Part shown: piece after piece, positions 8,485-18,050 of the stretch
Layout: each line of letters begins with the position of its first letter
How positions within the stretch are numbered: the stretch's first letter is position 1
Source: Tindallia magadiensis
GTDB taxonomy: Bacteria; Bacillota; Clostridia; Peptostreptococcales; Tindalliaceae
Direction: 5' to 3'
Length of the DNA: 64,000 bases
Assembly (NCBI RefSeq): GCF_900113635.1
Contig: NZ_FOQA01000006.1
Coordinates: 62,001 to 126,000 of the forward strand
Notes under the pieces: generated by a model
The model's input: only the letters and a program-made list of their open reading frames with translations
What the model was told of the DNA's origin: nothing
The model's database searches: none
Translations under genes and position numbers: made by a program

Positions 8485-8892
8485 TTAGTAGCGTGGTTCT
8501 TCAGGTTTTGCAGAACCACCTATTAACTTTTTAATCCCAATCCAGCTAAAACATGCCAGTGCTGCAATGGTACCAAGCCTTCCTCCTACACCAACAAAGG
8601 TATTGACAGAAGCAATATAAAGAAGTGCTGTAATAAAACCAGCTGCCGCCATTTCGGATAAATTAGCTACATTTTTTTGCGCTACCATTCCTGTGTACGT
8701 TGCTGTTGTCGCTACTACAGCTAACCCACTTACCGTAATCATGTTTTCAGCCTCTAAATATTGAAATAAGATACCTGATATCAGTACAACAATTGCCGAC
8801 CCAAATACAGCACCTTTTCCCATAACAACACTGATATAGTAAGTAGCAACTCCGGCAATAACCGAAACCATTATTATTAATAACGTCTCCAT
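8485..8892 (-). CDS. Small polytopic membrane protein of unknown function, paralogue of the upstream gene
   Basis: I do not recognise this family. The 135-residue protein is mostly hydrophobic with about four membrane segments and a short charged tail (GGSAKPEEPRY). It shares ordered motifs with the preceding gene: ISVVMGKGA near residue 20, a central TYTGMVAQKNVANLSEM, and FVGVGGRLGTIAAL near the end. AAAGGAG lies about ten bases before its ATG. It is the last gene of a three-gene operon with its own promoter and terminator. The Gly-rich loop could line a small pore or binding site, but that is speculation. Confidence 0.8.
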   Translation of the reverse strand: METLLIIMVSVIAGVATYYISVVMGKGAVFGSAIVVLISGILFQYLEAENMITVSGLAVVATTATYTGMVAQKNVANLSEMAAAGFITALLYIASVNTFVGVGGRLGTIAALACFSWIGIKKLIGGSAKPEEPRY

Positions 8893-8906
8893 AGTGAATA
8901 GCTCCT

Positions 8907-9260
8907 TTACATAAATAAATTAGAAATAAATCTTGTTATCTGACCCGAAAGAGCAGCCGTCGTTCCACCTTTACCGCCGATTCCAGCAAAGATCTCTCCT
9001 GTAAAAGATAAAATCATTCCACAAACCAAACCACCAAGCATTGCAACAGCAAAGTTTGGCAATACGTTTAAGCCTGACATGCCAACAAAAGAAGCCGCAT
9101 AAGCCGGTCCAGCCAAAGCTGCCGGTAAAAGTGCTGCTGCGATCACACCTACCACTCCATTTGCAATAATCGCTCCATATCCCATTTCGTGGCTGATAAA
9201 CCACGTCACACTTGTGGCAATAATTGACGCAACCACAATCTGTATCTTCGCTTTGTTCAT
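8907..9260 (-). CDS. Small polytopic membrane protein of unknown function, paralogue of the downstream gene
   Basis: Not recognised. The 117-residue protein has about four hydrophobic helices. Its motifs ISHEMGYGA, ASFVGMSGLNVLPNF and FAGIGGKGGTTAAL line up in the same order with those of the downstream gene, so the two are paralogues and may form a hetero-oligomer. AGGTGATAAACA precedes the ATG. There are no charged residues inside the helices apart from one Glu (TGEIFAG), which could matter if this is an ion or small-solute channel. Confidence 0.8.
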   Translation of the reverse strand: MNKAKIQIVVASIIATSVTWFISHEMGYGAIIANGVVGVIAAALLPAALAGPAYAASFVGMSGLNVLPNFAVAMLGGLVCGMILSFTGEIFAGIGGKGGTTAALSGQITRFISNLFM

Positions 9261-9270
9261 TGTTTATCAC

Positions 9271-9438
9271 CTAGCCTTTCAACTCATTATAATGTCCTTT
9301 AAAACCGACAGCAGACACTGCAAAAATAATAATTGAAATAATAATTCCTGTAACGTTTTCATGCCTTACTATATTTGTAAGTAAAAATAAATAGCATGTC
9401 GCAACAAAAGCAAATAACCCAATCATTTTCCTAATCAC
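9271..9438 (-). CDS. 55-residue two-helix membrane protein of unknown function
   Basis: This tiny protein has two hydrophobic helices joined by TNIVRHENVTG and ends in GHYNELKG. The GTG at 9438 is eight bases after GGAGGG; the ATG five codons upstream overlaps that site and was rejected. It is the first gene of the operon with the two paralogous membrane proteins and could be an accessory subunit. No family is recognised. Confidence 0.7.
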   Translation of the reverse strand: MIRKMIGLFAFVATCYLFLLTNIVRHENVTGIIISIIIFAVSAVGFKGHYNELKG

Positions 9439-9471
9439 ATCATTTCCCTCCATTCAAAATTATTTACACCT

Positions 9472-9500
9472 ATTGTATTACTTTGTTAAATAAATGTCCA
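9472..9500 (-). promoter_or_regulatory. Promoter of the three-gene small membrane protein operon
   Basis: On the minus strand TGGACA (9495-9500) and TACAAT (9472-9477) are separated by exactly 17 bases, with the first start codon about 30 bases downstream. Confidence 0.6.
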
Positions 9501-9532
9501 GCAAACTATTGTTATTTTTTTTATGTTTTCAG

Positions 9533-9569
9533 AAAAATGAGCACTATCTGAAAGACAGTGCTCATTTTT
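9533..9569 (-). terminator. Terminator after the CBS-domain gene
   Basis: A 13-bp stem (AAAAATGAGCACT with its complement, loop of 11 bases) lies downstream of the CBS gene. It is nearly symmetric, but all neighbouring genes run on the minus strand. Confidence 0.85.
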
Positions 9570-9601
9570 AATGGTTTCAAGTCCCTTAATTCCCTTATCT
9601 T

Positions 9602-10090
9602 CTACCCACTAGCATAAGCGCGGATAATATCTCTTCTTGTAACAATGCCCACCAGTTTTCCTTCTTTCGTCACCGGTACCCGGTTAATATTCTTCCTTGT
9701 CATGGTTGTTGCGATATCTTCTACTGTATCTTCAATATCCACCACTATTACTTCTTTTGTCATTATTTCTTTTACGCGATAACCTACCATTTTCCGGATC
9801 TGGTCTTCTACTTTTTTTGTGTTATCAAAAAAAATATAGCTATCTAAAATGGTAAAATACCTTGGTATTTCCAATTTTTTACTTCTGTAAATAAGGTCTC
9901 CCTCCGTTACAATACCTACCACATGATTATCTTCATCTACTACCGGTAATCCGCTTATATTGTGATCCATCAACAACTGAATTACCTGGTCAACGGTTTG
10001 ATCTTCCGTCACTGTCATTACATCTTTAACCATGATATCTTTTGCTTTCAACTCATCTTGCATTGGTTCAACCACATGGTTGGTGGTCAT
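9602..10090 (-). CDS. CBS-pair domain protein
   Basis: This 162-residue soluble protein consists of two CBS motifs: DIMVKDVMTVTEDQTVDQ onward (about residues 18-75) and REIMTKEVIVVDIEDTVED-like sequence onward (about 105-160, written VKEIMTKEVIVVDIEDTVED in the gene), each ending in a VGIVT block (VGIVTEGDLIYRS, VGIVTRRDIIRAY). Such Bateman modules bind adenine nucleotides and regulate partners. The ATG at 10090 follows GAGGAGGG; eleven upstream codons of open frame were dropped. It sits between the unknown membrane operon and dcd, with a terminator after it. The partner is unknown. Confidence 0.9.
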   Translation of the reverse strand: MTTNHVVEPMQDELKAKDIMVKDVMTVTEDQTVDQVIQLLMDHNISGLPVVDEDNHVVGIVTEGDLIYRSKKLEIPRYFTILDSYIFFDNTKKVEDQIRKMVGYRVKEIMTKEVIVVDIEDTVEDIATTMTRKNINRVPVTKEGKLVGIVTRRDIIRAYASG

Positions 10091-10144
10091 ATCAATCCCT
10101 CCTCTTTTTTGTCCGTGTTTCATTGCAGAAAAACGAAATAGAAG

Positions 10145-10663
10145 TTATTTGAAGTCTTCATAAAGCTTACTTGCCTGAATACCTTTATTCAATTGATATT
10201 TACCACTTTCATAAGAATCGTAATCACCTTCTATCGTGTGATAGTAGATCTGACATATTTCCACATTGGGATAAATGCGAATTGGGTGGATACAAAATAT
10301 TTCCAATGTCCAATATCCACAAAATCCAACATCTCCAAATCCAGCGGTTATATGGATAAAAAGGCCTAACCTACCAATGGATGATCGACCTTCTAACATC
10401 GGTACAAGATCAAAGGTTTTAGTGTATTCTTTTATTCTTCCCAAGTAAAGGCGTTGCGGTTCCAGTACCAGACCCTCTTCTGGTATAGAAAGTTTTCGGG
10501 TAGCGTTCGGCTTTTTCATATCAAGCATGTCCGAGTCGTATGTCAATAATTCATTATGTAGTTTTAAGTTGTAACTATTGGGGTTCAACTGCTTTTCATC
10601 AAAGGGTTCAATAAAAATATCTTTTCCCAACCTGCTTTTTATTTCTCGTCCAGAAAGAATCAT
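10145..10663 (-). CDS. dcd: dCTP deaminase
   Basis: This 172-residue enzyme of the dCTP deaminase/dUTPase superfamily makes dUTP (or dUMP, if bifunctional) from dCTP for thymidylate synthesis. The family motif EGRSSIGRLGL (about 91-101) and the catalytic block HITAGFGDVGFCGYWTLE (about 104-121), with its Glu, are intact, as is the C-terminal GKYQLNKGIQASKLY. AAGGTGG precedes the ATG. Whether it is mono- or bifunctional cannot be said. Confidence 0.93.
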   Translation of the reverse strand: MILSGREIKSRLGKDIFIEPFDEKQLNPNSYNLKLHNELLTYDSDMLDMKKPNATRKLSIPEEGLVLEPQRLYLGRIKEYTKTFDLVPMLEGRSSIGRLGLFIHITAGFGDVGFCGYWTLEIFCIHPIRIYPNVEICQIYYHTIEGDYDSYESGKYQLNKGIQASKLYEDFK

Positions 10664-10676
10664 TTTTTCCCACCTT

Positions 10677-10700
10677 AAAAAGGAGTCTTTGCAGACTCCT
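10677..10700 (-). terminator. Terminator after the 89-residue unknown gene
   Basis: AGGAGTCT and AGACTCCT form an 8-bp stem with a GCAA loop and a T-run on the minus strand. It lies immediately before the dcd ribosome binding site, so some read-through into dcd is possible. Confidence 0.8.
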
Positions 10701-10705
10701 AAAAT

Positions 10706-10975
10706 TTATTTGTTGCTAAGCATTTCCCTTTTGCCACAGAACTCCATATAGGCACATAGCGCACGATAGAACAAATCAGTCTTTTCAGGCGATCCTACCA
10801 GTTCACCTAAGCCGTTCTTGAAATTTTTATCTTCAATATCACTCATCTGCATTTTATCAAGGCTAATATTCATTGTCGTTTCAACCCACCTAGCTCTTGA
10901 AATAACTTCTCTAACCTCATGTTCCGTCTCCAGTCCGAGATCTTTCAGATATACTTCAAAACCTTCATGATTCAT
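10706..10975 (-). CDS. Small soluble protein of unknown function
   Basis: Not recognised. The 89-residue acidic protein has no membrane segment or signal. It opens MNHEGFEVYLKDLGLETEHE and contains an ARW(V)ETTMNISL segment and a C-terminal YRALCAYMEFCGKREML helix with two Cys. The ATG at 10975 is nine bases after GAGGGGG; a start eight codons upstream has no such site. It is followed by its own terminator. Confidence 0.65.
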   Translation of the reverse strand: MNHEGFEVYLKDLGLETEHEVREVISRARWVETTMNISLDKMQMSDIEDKNFKNGLGELVGSPEKTDLFYRALCAYMEFCGKREMLSNK

Positions 10976-11109
10976 AGGCTTATCCCCCTCTGTGCCCATT
11001 TTTCAAATAATCAAATCTTTCAGTAATAATAGTATACCCTGTCTTATTCATAATAACCATGTCTCACGACCTAAAATATCCCTTTACCATTTTTATTTCC
11101 GAGTAAATA

Positions 11110-14100
11110 TCATAATTCAATCGCTTTGTTCAGAGTGAGCGAAAACAACCATTTTTCTTTTACTTCCTTATCCGTTAATTGTTCAACCGCTTCTGTATAT
11201 AACTCTATTTGCTGCCGATATTTTTCTTTCCATTGGTCTACATCTTTTTCCTCTATAGCGTCGGTTTTATAATCTACTATAATCCAATGGTTTTTTTCCA
11301 GAAAACAAGCATCAACGATTCCTTGCACCATTACAGTTGATCCATTTAATTCTTGTTGCATCAAAAAAGGCCATTCTCGCATCAGATATTCCGCTTTTAT
11401 CATTCTTTTTCCTAAAGGACTTTTAAGAAAAGCTTCTATCTGCCCCGTATCAATTGCTTCTGCTTCTTTCTGACTTATCATTTCTGTTTGCAGCATCAAA
11501 TCGATCTGTGATGCTATATTATTCTTTTCTTCGTATTGCTTGAAATCCAGTTGCTGTATAACGTAATGAAAGATCGTTCCTTTTTCTGCTCTTGTCATTT
11601 TTCTTTCCTGGGTCATAAAAAGTGGTTTTTTTATTAGTGATGGTGTGGGTGTGCCTCCTCTGTTTATGAAAACCTTCTGCGGATGACTAATCATATCACT
11701 TACAGAAAGTTTCGTTTGAGTGACGGTGTCTCTTTGATAGGGATACACCCATTCTAACCTTCTTTTCACATAAGCAGGATCTTTCTGCGGAAGTTTTTCC
11801 GGATCTTTTTTAAGAAGGTTTTTGATATAAACCGATTCACTTTCTTCTTTCTTTCGACTTAGTTCTAAATCTTCTTTTTTCCATAACTGTACATCCCATT
11901 GACTATTACGAAAACTCATTTCCTCTTCTTTTATACTATATTCCGCTGCCAGTGCCGGTCCTATCCAATCTAAAAAACACTGCCCCTTCGCAAGTTGATA
12001 CGGGTGCAATGCATTTGCCCATTGTTCCCATTTGCTGAATGGCTCATTGATACTTCCAATAAAAACCAACTTTTGCTGAGCTCTTGTTGCTGCAACATAC
12101 AAAATCCGAAGTTCCTCCGACAAACTTTCTTGTTTGATTTTTTCTTTGATAATATTCTTTAACATGGTGTTTCGGTAAACTCTTTTCTCTGGTTCAGCAC
12201 AAATAGGACCTAACCCCAGATCTTTATGCAAAAGAAGTTTTTCTTGTGCATCACGCAAATTGAACTTTCGCCCAGTCCCCACTAGCAGAACGATAGGAAA
12301 CTCTAGTCCTTTACTCTTATGAATGCTCATGATTCGAATTACATCGTTATTAGAGCTAATCAGCTTAGCAACGCCTAAATCACCACTTCCACCACGCTTC
12401 AATTTGTCGATATATTGCAAAAATCCATAGATGCTGCCGTCCTGATTTTCTTCAAATTCCTCTGCACGTTTCACAAGAATACGAAGATTTGCTTGACGTT
12501 GCTGCCCTCCCGGCATAGCTGCCACAAAAGCGTAATATCCGGATTCATTCATGATTTGCCAAATAAACGCCGAAAGAGATATGTCCCTGCAAGAGCGCCA
12601 ATGGTTAATCTTAGATAGAAAACGCTTCACTTTTTGAACCAACGGCTTATCATGATCCAGTTCATCCATACGAATAAAGCAAAGGTAAAACGGACTTCCT
12701 TGATCTATCAATCTGATCTTCGATAATTCTTCTGAAGTAAAGCCGCCTATCGGTGACCTTAAAACACTAATCAACGCAATATCCTGCCTTATATTGTCGA
12801 TAAGCTTCAAAAGATTGATGAATACCTGCACTTCTACCGTTTCAAAAAAACCTTCTGCCGAATCACCAAATACAGGAATTCCTTCCTCCATCAAGATATC
12901 TTCGTATATTTGTAAATAGCGGCGTGTAGAACGCATTAAAATAACAATATCTCTATATTGAACCTTTCTTTGTTTTTTTATTTCCGCATCATATATCGTA
13001 GTTTTCAGAAGATCCTGAATTTTTCCAGCCGTCATTTTTGCTTCCAGTTCCTGATCTGTCCAATCCTTTAATGGACTGTCCTCTTCCCATTTTATCTTTT
13101 TTTTGTCTAAAATATGCAGTTCTACTGGCTGTGGCTCTTTCGTCTCAGGTATGACATCACCACTCAGAAGTTTAACCTCTTCCGTATACTCCATTTCTCC
13201 CAAAAAAGGAGTCATCAATCTCTCAAAAAGATAATTGACACCGTCAATGATCTCTTTTCCACTTCGGAAATTTCGATTCAGATCAATCCTTTTATTAATC
13301 TCTCCCTGTTTATTTACAAAGGATCTTTGTTTTTCCATAAACAGCCCTGGCTCTGCTAATCGAAATCGATAAATGCTTTGTTTCACATCCCCTACCATAA
13401 AAAGGTTGTCTTTTCTTTTTATTCGATCTGTGATGGCTTCTTGAACCCGATTACTGTCCTGATATTCATCAATAAAAATATATTGAAATTGATTTTGATA
13501 ATAATTGGCCGCTTCTTGATTGTTAAGAATTTTCAACGTCATATGTTCCAAATCATTAAAATCAACAATATTCTTTTTGTTTTTTAACACCCCAAAGGAA
13601 TGATGAAATGCTTCTACTAAATCCCGCAGTACCCGCATAGGCTCTTTCATCATTTTTATATCTGCTGCCCATTCTTCTGGTTCTCTAAAAAACCACTGTT
13701 CCTGAAGGGTCTTAAAATCTTTTTTCACCAAATCTCTCATTTTTTGTACCGCTACTTTTTTATCCTCATCAACTTCTTTTGCTGCTGGTAATCTTTTAAA
13801 ACCAAAGCTTTTCACCAACCCAAATGCATTCTCGTTTCTAGCTTTACATAACGCTTTCACATCTTCTAATTTTTGCACTTCTTCATGAAGTAATTCGGCA
13901 TAAATTTCCGGACCACCCGGTTCTTCAGAAACACAAAGAGCCATTTCTATCTGATTGATCATCCCATCAAGGCGTAGTATTAAAATGTCAAAAAGACTTT
14001 CCATCCAGTTTTTTTTCATCATGGTTTCTTTATCGATATCAAAAGATTCCACTTGATTATACAACCATTCTAGTGGCTCTGGCTGGCTTTGAATAAAGGA

Positions 14101-14631
14101 ATGAAGTTTCAATAAACTGGATTCCAGCCATAAATCGTTTTTCATATCACAAAAACTTTCTATTAACCGGTAGTATTCTGGATTAGCTTCTTCATAAAAG
14201 CTTTCTAATGTTTTGTTCATAGCTTCCTGCTTCAACAAGGTCACTTCGGTTTCTTTGCCTACTCGAAAAGAAGGGTCTAAACCACCCAAATGAAAATGGC
14301 TCCGCAGTACCTTTAGACAGAAGGAATGCATTGTCATGATATAGGCTCTGTTTAATAGCGCCAATTGCCTGCGGATTTCTTCTCTTTTTTCCGGATAATC
14401 CCCTGAGGCTTCTAACATTTTCCGGGCAATTCTTTCTTTCATTTCTGAAGCAGCCGCATTTGTAAAGGTAACAATCAGCATTCGATCAATATCCACACCA
14501 TCATGGATCACAAGATCTAAAATACGTTGTACCAGTACGGCCGTTTTCCCTGAGCCTGCTGCTGCTGATACCAATAAGTTGCAATGCCTCTCTTTGATTG
14601 CCTGATCCTGTTCTTTCGTCCATTTAGGCAT
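11110..14631 (-). CDS. addA: ATP-dependent helicase/nuclease subunit A
   Basis: This 1173-residue protein processes double-strand DNA ends for recombination together with AddB. Visible parts in order: Q-motif WTKEQDQAI, Walker A SAAAGSGKTAVLVQRIL (about 22-38), Walker B FIDEYQDSN, the UvrD motif IHKSKGLEFPIVLLVGTG, motif VI VAATRAQQKLVF, and the C-terminal nuclease motif WIIVDYKTDAIEE. The ATG at 14631 overlaps the end of addB by eight bases and follows AAGGTGG. An extra 17 codons upstream lie inside addB and are not needed. Length is normal for AddA. Confidence 0.96.
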   Translation of the reverse strand: MPKWTKEQDQAIKERHCNLLVSAAAGSGKTAVLVQRILDLVIHDGVDIDRMLIVTFTNAAASEMKERIARKMLEASGDYPEKREEIRRQLALLNRAYIMTMHSFCLKVLRSHFHLGGLDPSFRVGKETEVTLLKQEAMNKTLESFYEEANPEYYRLIESFCDMKNDLWLESSLLKLHSFIQSQPEPLEWLYNQVESFDIDKETMMKKNWMESLFDILILRLDGMINQIEMALCVSEEPGGPEIYAELLHEEVQKLEDVKALCKARNENAFGLVKSFGFKRLPAAKEVDEDKKVAVQKMRDLVKKDFKTLQEQWFFREPEEWAADIKMMKEPMRVLRDLVEAFHHSFGVLKNKKNIVDFNDLEHMTLKILNNQEAANYYQNQFQYIFIDEYQDSNRVQEAITDRIKRKDNLFMVGDVKQSIYRFRLAEPGLFMEKQRSFVNKQGEINKRIDLNRNFRSGKEIIDGVNYLFERLMTPFLGEMEYTEEVKLLSGDVIPETKEPQPVELHILDKKKIKWEEDSPLKDWTDQELEAKMTAGKIQDLLKTTIYDAEIKKQRKVQYRDIVILMRSTRRYLQIYEDILMEEGIPVFGDSAEGFFETVEVQVFINLLKLIDNIRQDIALISVLRSPIGGFTSEELSKIRLIDQGSPFYLCFIRMDELDHDKPLVQKVKRFLSKINHWRSCRDISLSAFIWQIMNESGYYAFVAAMPGGQQRQANLRILVKRAEEFEENQDGSIYGFLQYIDKLKRGGSGDLGVAKLISSNNDVIRIMSIHKSKGLEFPIVLLVGTGRKFNLRDAQEKLLLHKDLGLGPICAEPEKRVYRNTMLKNIIKEKIKQESLSEELRILYVAATRAQQKLVFIGSINEPFSKWEQWANALHPYQLAKGQCFLDWIGPALAAEYSIKEEEMSFRNSQWDVQLWKKEDLELSRKKEESESVYIKNLLKKDPEKLPQKDPAYVKRRLEWVYPYQRDTVTQTKLSVSDMISHPQKVFINRGGTPTPSLIKKPLFMTQERKMTRAEKGTIFHYVIQQLDFKQYEEKNNIASQIDLMLQTEMISQKEAEAIDTGQIEAFLKSPLGKRMIKAEYLMREWPFLMQQELNGSTVMVQGIVDACFLEKNHWIIVDYKTDAIEEKDVDQWKEKYRQQIELYTEAVEQLTDKEVKEKWLFSLTLNKAIEL

Positions 14632-17600
14632 CAGAATCCACCTTCTTTCCCAGCCTTTTACGAATCTTTTCCAATGCTTCATTTTTGTTGATTGGCTCCA
14701 TGTAGTTCACCTGCTGATCCGGCATATTTTGATCAAATTGACAAACAGAATGAAACTCGCAGTATTGACAAACCCTAACTCCGTCATATTCGACTGGATG
14801 TATTGAAATATCTCCTGATAATATGTTTTTTGCCATGCGAACCACTAATTGCTGTGTATGCTGGAGCAGTAGATCGAATTCTTCTAATTCCAAGACCATC
14901 GAATTAGCACTAAAACTACCATCTTTTTTCAAAGAAACCGGTAATACCTCTGATTTATCAGTCATTTCTTGATCCATCGCACCAACAATTTCCTGGTTCT
15001 GTAAAGCAAAACCATTCAACTTTAATTGTTTCACCCTCTCCTTTTGTATTTCTTCTATTTTCGTCGTATTTAACTCAATCATCGGATCATCCATTTTGTA
15101 GTAAAAAAGACCTGCCGGATAATGACTCCCCTTCATTTGCTTTCTTTGTGCATCAAGAACCGCCTGCAAATAAACCGGTAACTGCATTTGAAGACCATGA
15201 AACACTTCCGGAATCTTCATTTCCTTGTTACCCGTTTTATAATCGACAATTCGATAATAATAGTCTCCATTTTTTTCGAACATATCCAGCCTATCAATTC
15301 TGCCTTCTAAAGATGCTAAAGTTTTCTCTTTGTCATAATAAATCAAAGCAGGCCATGTACCTTCTTTTCCAAAGGAAAGTTCATGATATAGTGGTTCAAA
15401 AAGACCTTTTTGAATATGAGCAACTATGGTTTTAACAGCTGTTTTCCCTAATTGCTTCACCCTTTTTCCTGCATGCTGATATCGATATGAACTTTGGAAT
15501 ATTCCATCTCTAAAGGTGTCCAAAAGATCTTCCATCAAGGGATCCATTAAACGATCACATTCTTCTAGATCAATAGAGCGCCAATCTTGATGATTATCTT
15601 TAATCGCTTTGGCAAATCCATCCATGGCCTGATGTAAGAAGTTGCCCAACTCTACAGGCTTAATTTCAAACTCTTTACGTTCTTCTGGTTTCAATCCATA
15701 TTGAACAAAATGAGAGAAGGGACATTTTCGGTATTTTTCCAATCTGGCAACACTGGAGTATAATGGATTTCCAAACAGTTTTTCACTAACCGCTGAATCC
15801 AATGGTTGGCACTGATTTTCAAAGTCCAAACCTTCCAGCATTCGATCCACTTCTTTTTTCCAGTTTTCATTCCCGTAGAACCATCGATAAGTATCCAGCC
15901 ATAACGGATCTATCACCTCGCCATCCAACAATTTTCTGACTTCTGTGGTCAAACTGGAAAAGGTGTTTTCTGGTCGCGTTATTTCTTTTTTAGTGTTTTC
16001 TGATGTAGCAAAAAGATCATCTCCTACGCTTAAAAACGGAAACAAGCCTTTAAGCCTGTCAATAATGACCGACGGTCTTCTGGCCGCTCCTTCTTCTGTC
16101 GCCAAGGAATAGCTGATAAAAAGAAGATCGGAAGGCTTGGTCATCGCCAAATAAATATAAAACATTTCCTGTAATTCCCGTTCTTCTTGTGAGGCTCCCA
16201 TTTTGCAGCCAGAGCCTTCAAGTTTTTGCTTTTCTACTGGTAATAGCAATGCTTCTTCGTTTATTCCCGCCGGTAAAACACCATCATTAGCGCTGAGAAA
16301 AAAAACACATTTCACATCTGACAGCCGCGACCGCTCGATGGTTCCTACAAACACTTGATCTAGTGTTGATGGGATGGTTCCAACTTCCATGCTTTCTATT
16401 CCAGATTCAAGAATATCTATGTATTCATCTAGAGAAACTTCCAGCGTCCCCATCATTTCTACCATTTGATCCATTAACTCCATCAGTTCATTCCATAACT
16501 GAGCATATACCTGTTTTTGATCAAAAGCATCCCTTTCTTCTGCCTGACTCATTTGCGCTTCAAGGATATCAGGAACATTCAGAGCTTCCATCCATTCAAA
16601 GATAATTTTTGATTTCATTTCTACCGTTATGGATTGCTTCATTTTCGCCTCTACTATTTCCAGTGGTTCCATAACTTTTTTTCGCCATATTTCTGCATCT
16701 TCCTGATAAGGTTTCACATAGGCGTTTGCTATTTCTTTTTTCCATTTGTTACCTTTCATCCCCAGTTGCATACAAATATTTTCAAATTCTTCCATTTCGT
16801 CTATTTCCAATCCTGCATAACCTGTTTTTATATACGTCATCATAGGTTGAAACGAAAATCCACTCTCTATGGCTCTTAAACCTTCTATCAAGAAAACCAT
16901 TAACGGATGATTTTTCAAGACTACTTTATCATCCATAAATATCGGAATTTTATGCTGTTTCATCACTCTTCGAATGCTATTTTTTCTTTGTTCCATATCT
17001 GGACACAGTATTGCAATCTGACGATACCGGTATCCTTTTTCCTGAACTAAATCCTGTATTTTCAAAGCTGCCCACACCAATTCTTTTTCATCATTACTGG
17101 CAGAAAACAATTCAATAGATGAAGGCTCCGAATCAAAAACATCTATTGGCAATTTGTAAAAACATTCTTTCAAGTGTTTTATTTCTTTTGCTTTTTTATC
17201 ATAAGACTCACCATATGAAACCTTTTCTTTTATTACCTCGATACCTTGGGATGAAAAATAGTTTTTCATATGATTGATCTGCTTGTGCAAGACCGAATAT
17301 TGATTCGTCAGCTCATCTCCGCCATAAGCAAGAATGTTGAGGTTATCAGCTTCCTCTCCGATAGTTAGGAGCGCATTTTTCATATTAGGTGTAAAACTAT
17401 AGAAACCCTCTACCCAGTAATCAGCCATTTTCATATGATTGGCATCTTGAAACTTTTTTCGAAAAAGCTCTATCCGATCTTCTTTATGAAGGTAGTAATC
17501 CTCTAATGCTTCTTGAACATTTTCATATATAATAGCAATATCGTGAAGCTTTCCAGCGATATATTCATTATCTTTATGTAGTTGAGACTGTTGCCTTAAC

Positions 17601-18010
17601 ATCTCCGAGGTCACTTCATATTGTTTGCATTCATTAATTTCTTTGACAAGAGATTCGACAAATCCTTTGCGACCGATCATATGAGGGTATACTTTCAGGT
17701 TTTCCTGCTGTTCTCTTAGGGTTTTTCTCACCAGCATATGCAAGCCTCGGTCATCAATAAACACTCTGTTTCGTCCACCCGTCTCTAAAAAAACCCGATA
17801 GGCCAGCCGAGAAAAACTAAGGACTTCAACCCTCATCATTCCCTTTTCCTGGGAATGCTTTAGATATTGTTTTTCCATTTCCAAGGTATATTGTTCTGGA
17901 ACTATTATAATTTGTTTTCTCCAAGGGTCTTTCTTCACATTTTTTTGAATTTCATGCACCATGATGCGTACTTTTTCTTCTATATCTGTTCCATACCATA
18001 TTCTAAACAA
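14624..18010 (-). CDS. addB: ATP-dependent helicase/nuclease subunit B
   Basis: This 1128-residue partner of AddA carries an inactivated helicase fold and an Fe-S nuclease domain. The C-terminal part shows the nuclease residues (GRIDRLD, IVDYKTGNKEM) and the cluster cysteines (RKCPFSHF and CQYCEFHSVCQF). The N terminus aligns with AddB, but the usual GxxGSGKT nucleotide-binding loop is replaced by YGTDIEEKVRI. The most plausible start is TTG at 18010, which puts the first residue where other AddB proteins begin; the frame stays open 36 codons further into the preceding gene. Its order before addA is normal. Confidence 0.93.
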   Translation of the reverse strand: MFRIWYGTDIEEKVRIMVHEIQKNVKKDPWRKQIIIVPEQYTLEMEKQYLKHSQEKGMMRVEVLSFSRLAYRVFLETGGRNRVFIDDRGLHMLVRKTLREQQENLKVYPHMIGRKGFVESLVKEINECKQYEVTSEMLRQQSQLHKDNEYIAGKLHDIAIIYENVQEALEDYYLHKEDRIELFRKKFQDANHMKMADYWVEGFYSFTPNMKNALLTIGEEADNLNILAYGGDELTNQYSVLHKQINHMKNYFSSQGIEVIKEKVSYGESYDKKAKEIKHLKECFYKLPIDVFDSEPSSIELFSASNDEKELVWAALKIQDLVQEKGYRYRQIAILCPDMEQRKNSIRRVMKQHKIPIFMDDKVVLKNHPLMVFLIEGLRAIESGFSFQPMMTYIKTGYAGLEIDEMEEFENICMQLGMKGNKWKKEIANAYVKPYQEDAEIWRKKVMEPLEIVEAKMKQSITVEMKSKIIFEWMEALNVPDILEAQMSQAEERDAFDQKQVYAQLWNELMELMDQMVEMMGTLEVSLDEYIDILESGIESMEVGTIPSTLDQVFVGTIERSRLSDVKCVFFLSANDGVLPAGINEEALLLPVEKQKLEGSGCKMGASQEERELQEMFYIYLAMTKPSDLLFISYSLATEEGAARRPSVIIDRLKGLFPFLSVGDDLFATSENTKKEITRPENTFSSLTTEVRKLLDGEVIDPLWLDTYRWFYGNENWKKEVDRMLEGLDFENQCQPLDSAVSEKLFGNPLYSSVARLEKYRKCPFSHFVQYGLKPEERKEFEIKPVELGNFLHQAMDGFAKAIKDNHQDWRSIDLEECDRLMDPLMEDLLDTFRDGIFQSSYRYQHAGKRVKQLGKTAVKTIVAHIQKGLFEPLYHELSFGKEGTWPALIYYDKEKTLASLEGRIDRLDMFEKNGDYYYRIVDYKTGNKEMKIPEVFHGLQMQLPVYLQAVLDAQRKQMKGSHYPAGLFYYKMDDPMIELNTTKIEEIQKERVKQLKLNGFALQNQEIVGAMDQEMTDKSEVLPVSLKKDGSFSANSMVLELEEFDLLLQHTQQLVVRMAKNILSGDISIHPVEYDGVRVCQYCEFHSVCQFDQNMPDQQVNYMEPINKNEALEKIRKRLGKKVDSDA

Positions 18011-18050
18011 TATTTCACCATCCTCTCTTCCAAAATATACAGATAAAAGG

